From an uncultured Eubacteriales bacterium (lineage in GTDB: Bacteria; Bacillota; Clostridia; Christensenellales; Christensenellaceae), in contig CAJJPW010000145.1 of NCBI GenBank assembly GCA_905193725.1, positions 1 through 5,709 of the forward strand: DNA of 5,709 bases, in the 5' to 3' direction. Each line of letters begins with the position of its first letter. Position 1 is the first letter of the stretch. The notes beneath the pieces are model-generated. The model saw only the letters and a list, made by a program, of their open reading frames with translations. It was not told the DNA's origin and ran no database searches. The position numbers and the translations under genes were made by a program. Of this stretch, positions 3,918 to 5,709 are shown piece after piece.

Positions 3918-5709
3918 TCAAGGGCTTGGATTCTTCTCCACGGTGGTCAGCCGATGTCCCAGTCTGGAAAGCAACTCGTTGGTGATGGTGCCGCATTTTT
4001 GTGCCACCTCCTGGGCGGATATGTTTTGGTTTCCCTCCTCACCGATGATCGTTGCCACCTCTCCTGCCGCTATCCCCTCTAAATGAGTGACGTCCACCAG
4101 CATCTGATCCATACAGAGTCTGCCCACCATAGGGCAGCGCTCCCCTCGAATTAACACCTCCCCGCCTCTCTGAGGCAGATCTCTGGGCAGTCCATCGGCA
4201 TAGCCAATGGATACCACTGCCAGCTGGGTGGTCTTCTCCGCTCGAAAGGCATGGCCGTAACCTGCTCCCTCCCCGGGCAAGATGGTGCGCACCAATGCCA
4301 CTCTCGCTCGGAGGGATAGCACAGGCTGTAGATCCAAATGCCGCTCTACAGGGGAGCTATCGCTGCGCACCCCGTAGAGGGCGATGCCCATGCGGGCGTA
4401 GTCGCAGGGCTGCTCTGGCAGGTTCATCACCCCATAGCTGGCCTGAATGTGGACTTTTCCAGGACGGTAGCCAGCAGAGCGGATCCCATGGACGGCCTCA
4501 TAAAATTCAGTCAGCTGCCTTTGGGTATAGGCCATATCCTCTGGTGTTAGGCTGTCGCATAGGCACAGATGGGAAAATACCCCGTCGATCCGCAGGTTCT
4601 TCTGCCGGTACATCTGGGCGATTTCCTTCTTGCTCTCTACTGGGATGCCCAGTCGGTGCATTCCCGTATCCAGCGCTAAGTGGACGTGCACCTTGCGTCC
4701 CTGTGCCGATAGAGCCATGCCATAGCTGGCATCTACCACTGTCTGTGTCAGCCGCCAGCGTCTCAGCAGCACCGCTTCCTTGGGGTCGGTATACCCTAAA
4801 ATCAAGATCGTGCCCCGAATCCCCGCCTTGCGCAGGGCGATTCCCTCGGATAAGCAGGCCACCCCAAAGGCCTTTACTCCCCTTTTTTGGAGAAAGCGGG
4901 CCACCGTCTTTGCCCCGTGTCCGTAGGCATCTGCCTTCACCACCCCCATCAGCGCACACCCGGGCGGCAAAGCCCTCTGTAGTTCCCGGGCATTGTGCTC
5001 CAGAGCGCCCAAATCCAGCTCTCGCCAGGCCCGCCCTTTGGGCTTTATGGAGATGGGCCTCAGGGCAAGAGCCAAATTGGCCACAAGCAAGCTGAGCAGC
5101 AGCACCGCCAAAAAGTGCACCACACTGTTTTGAATGAACAGCTGCTCTAGATGTACCGCCTTTGCTCCGCCTCGCACCAGCACAATGCACCAGGGATGGA
5201 CGATGTACAGCAGCAGTGAGAGCCGGCGCGCCCTGGTATTTTGTCTTCCGTTTGCACAGCACAGCCAGGAGAACAAAAAGAGCATGCACAGAGGCAGCAG
5301 CAGGTACATGCTGTCATGGCGCTGCACTTTAGCGCTGTACAGCCACAGCCCTTCGACGGACATGGCCGCCAGGGATAGAAAAAATCCCAAAATGGAAGTC
5401 CGCTTTGAAAATCGCACCTCCATCGTCCCCAAAAGGACGAACAGTGGGGCGAAAAACAGGCCGTTGCGGGTGTAGCTGCACACCGAAAAAATTCCTTCAT
5501 AGCATGCTCGCAGCGCAGGCACGGTTTCCACCAGTCCATAGTAACTGTCTCCTCCCAGCCCCACCAGATAGAGCACACAGGCGATGCCAAGGGCGGCAGG
5601 CCATTTGAGCTCGGTGAGGCCTCGGACGATCAACACCCCTAAGATTGCCGCTGGGAAGTACCATAGGTGGTAAAACGTCCCGTCGAGCAGGAGCTTTTGC
5701 ACCCACTCT
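3918..5709 (-). CDS. vanT: VanT-type membrane serine/alanine racemase (N-terminus outside window)
   Basis: A PLP enzyme interconverting L- and D-Ser and/or L- and D-Ala, fused to a membrane domain. Residues are numbered from the first full codon at 5708; 596 are present and about 100 more are expected, since VanT proteins are near 700 aa. The GTG at 5702 is internal: the frame stays open to the edge. Residues about 1-222 hold some seven hydrophobic helices, including YHLWYFPA (13-20), typical of acyltransferase-3 domains. The racemase domain starts at WRELDL. Visible are VVKADAYGHG with the PLP lysine Lys258, DTGMHRLG, HIQASYG, YARMGIALYG with Arg439, GAGYGHAF with the second catalytic Tyr484, and CMDQM (532-536). 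Ala345 replaces the lysine that is carbamylated in Bacillus-type Alr, and His585 occupies the specificity position near the C-terminus. No other van gene is in view. A short CCCTTGAGGG palindrome overlaps the TGA stop, with a weakly T-rich tail. Serine versus alanine preference is undecided. Confidence 0.92.
   Translation of the reverse strand, partial: EWVQKLLLDGTFYHLWYFPAAILGVLIVRGLTELKWPAALGIACVLYLVGLGGDSYYGLVETVPALRACYEGIFSVCSYTRNGLFFAPLFVLLGTMEVRFSKRTSILGFFLSLAAMSVEGLWLYSAKVQRHDSMYLLLPLCMLFLFSWLCCANGRQNTRARRLSLLLYIVHPWCIVLVRGGAKAVHLEQLFIQNSVVHFLAVLLLSLLVANLALALRPISIKPKGRAWRELDLGALEHNARELQRALPPGCALMGVVKADAYGHGAKTVARFLQKRGVKAFGVACLSEGIALRKAGIRGTILILGYTDPKEAVLLRRWRLTQTVVDASYGMALSAQGRKVHVHLALDTGMHRLGIPVESKKEIAQMYRQKNLRIDGVFSHLCLCDSLTPEDMAYTQRQLTEFYEAVHGIRSAGYRPGKVHIQASYGVMNLPEQPCDYARMGIALYGVRSDSSPVERHLDLQPVLSLRARVALVRTILPGEGAGYGHAFRAEKTTQLAVVSIGYADGLPRDLPQRGGEVLIRGERCPMVGRLCMDQMLVDVTHLEGIAAGEVATIIGEEGNQNISAQEVAQKCGTITNELLSRLGHRLTTVEKNPSP

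Noticed and set aside
4295..5289. Long open frames on both strands within the racemase gene (+ strand 4295-5095, - strand 4507-5289)
   Set aside because: They are shadows of the GC-rich racemase coding sequence; the racemase frame carries all the conserved motifs without interruption.
5700..5702. GTG as the true start of the racemase
   Set aside because: The frame continues to the window edge (Trp, Glu codons precede it), and the membrane domain would lack about 100 residues present in VanT proteins.

Overview
The window looks like chromosomal DNA from an anaerobic member of the Clostridia (Bacillota), plausibly a gut Oscillospiraceae-type organism. This rests on three things. Thiazole synthesis uses the oxygen-sensitive radical-SAM tyrosine lyase ThiH instead of the aerobic ThiO. 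A VanT-type membrane serine/alanine racemase is present. The intergenic DNA carries short GC-rich hairpin sequences that I recall as common in that family. The taxonomic call is inference; there is no rRNA or other marker here.

Left part (1-2869, + strand): the end of thiG, then thiH, then a ThiE/TenI-family gene, packed as an operon with a 12-nt gap and then an 8-nt overlap. ThiG makes the thiazole phosphate ring, ThiH supplies dehydroglycine from tyrosine, and the third gene carries the GHVFxTDCKK signature of the thiazole tautomerase TenI. After an AT-rich 87-bp gap comes a 172-aa cysteine-rich protein that I assign tentatively to the DUF6125 family. It ends in a hairpin and a clear rho-independent terminator (2943-2975).

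Middle (2976-3440): no convincing gene. This convergent intergenic region lies between the + strand terminator and a - strand terminator (3441-3471). It holds nested perfect inverted repeats (10, 8 and 6 bp) spanning about 3021-3222, and a GC-rich hairpin at 3200-3236. A dispersed repeat or a structured RNA is the best guess.

Right part (3441-5709, - strand): a VanT-type racemase enters from the right edge with its N-terminus outside the window. It has a membrane acyltransferase-3-like half followed by a complete PLP-dependent alanine racemase domain. Downstream of it is a 68-aa two-helix membrane protein with its own promoter, a strong Shine-Dalgarno sequence and a terminator. The racemase would make D-Ser and/or D-Ala for cell-wall precursors. 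No D-Ala:D-Ser ligase, VanXY or VanRS gene is visible, so a glycopeptide-resistance role cannot be decided from this window. I see no complete novel system. The points most worth a second look are the nested-repeat element, the TenI-like identity of the third thi gene, the unusual active-site residues of the racemase, and the cysteine-rich protein after the thi genes.
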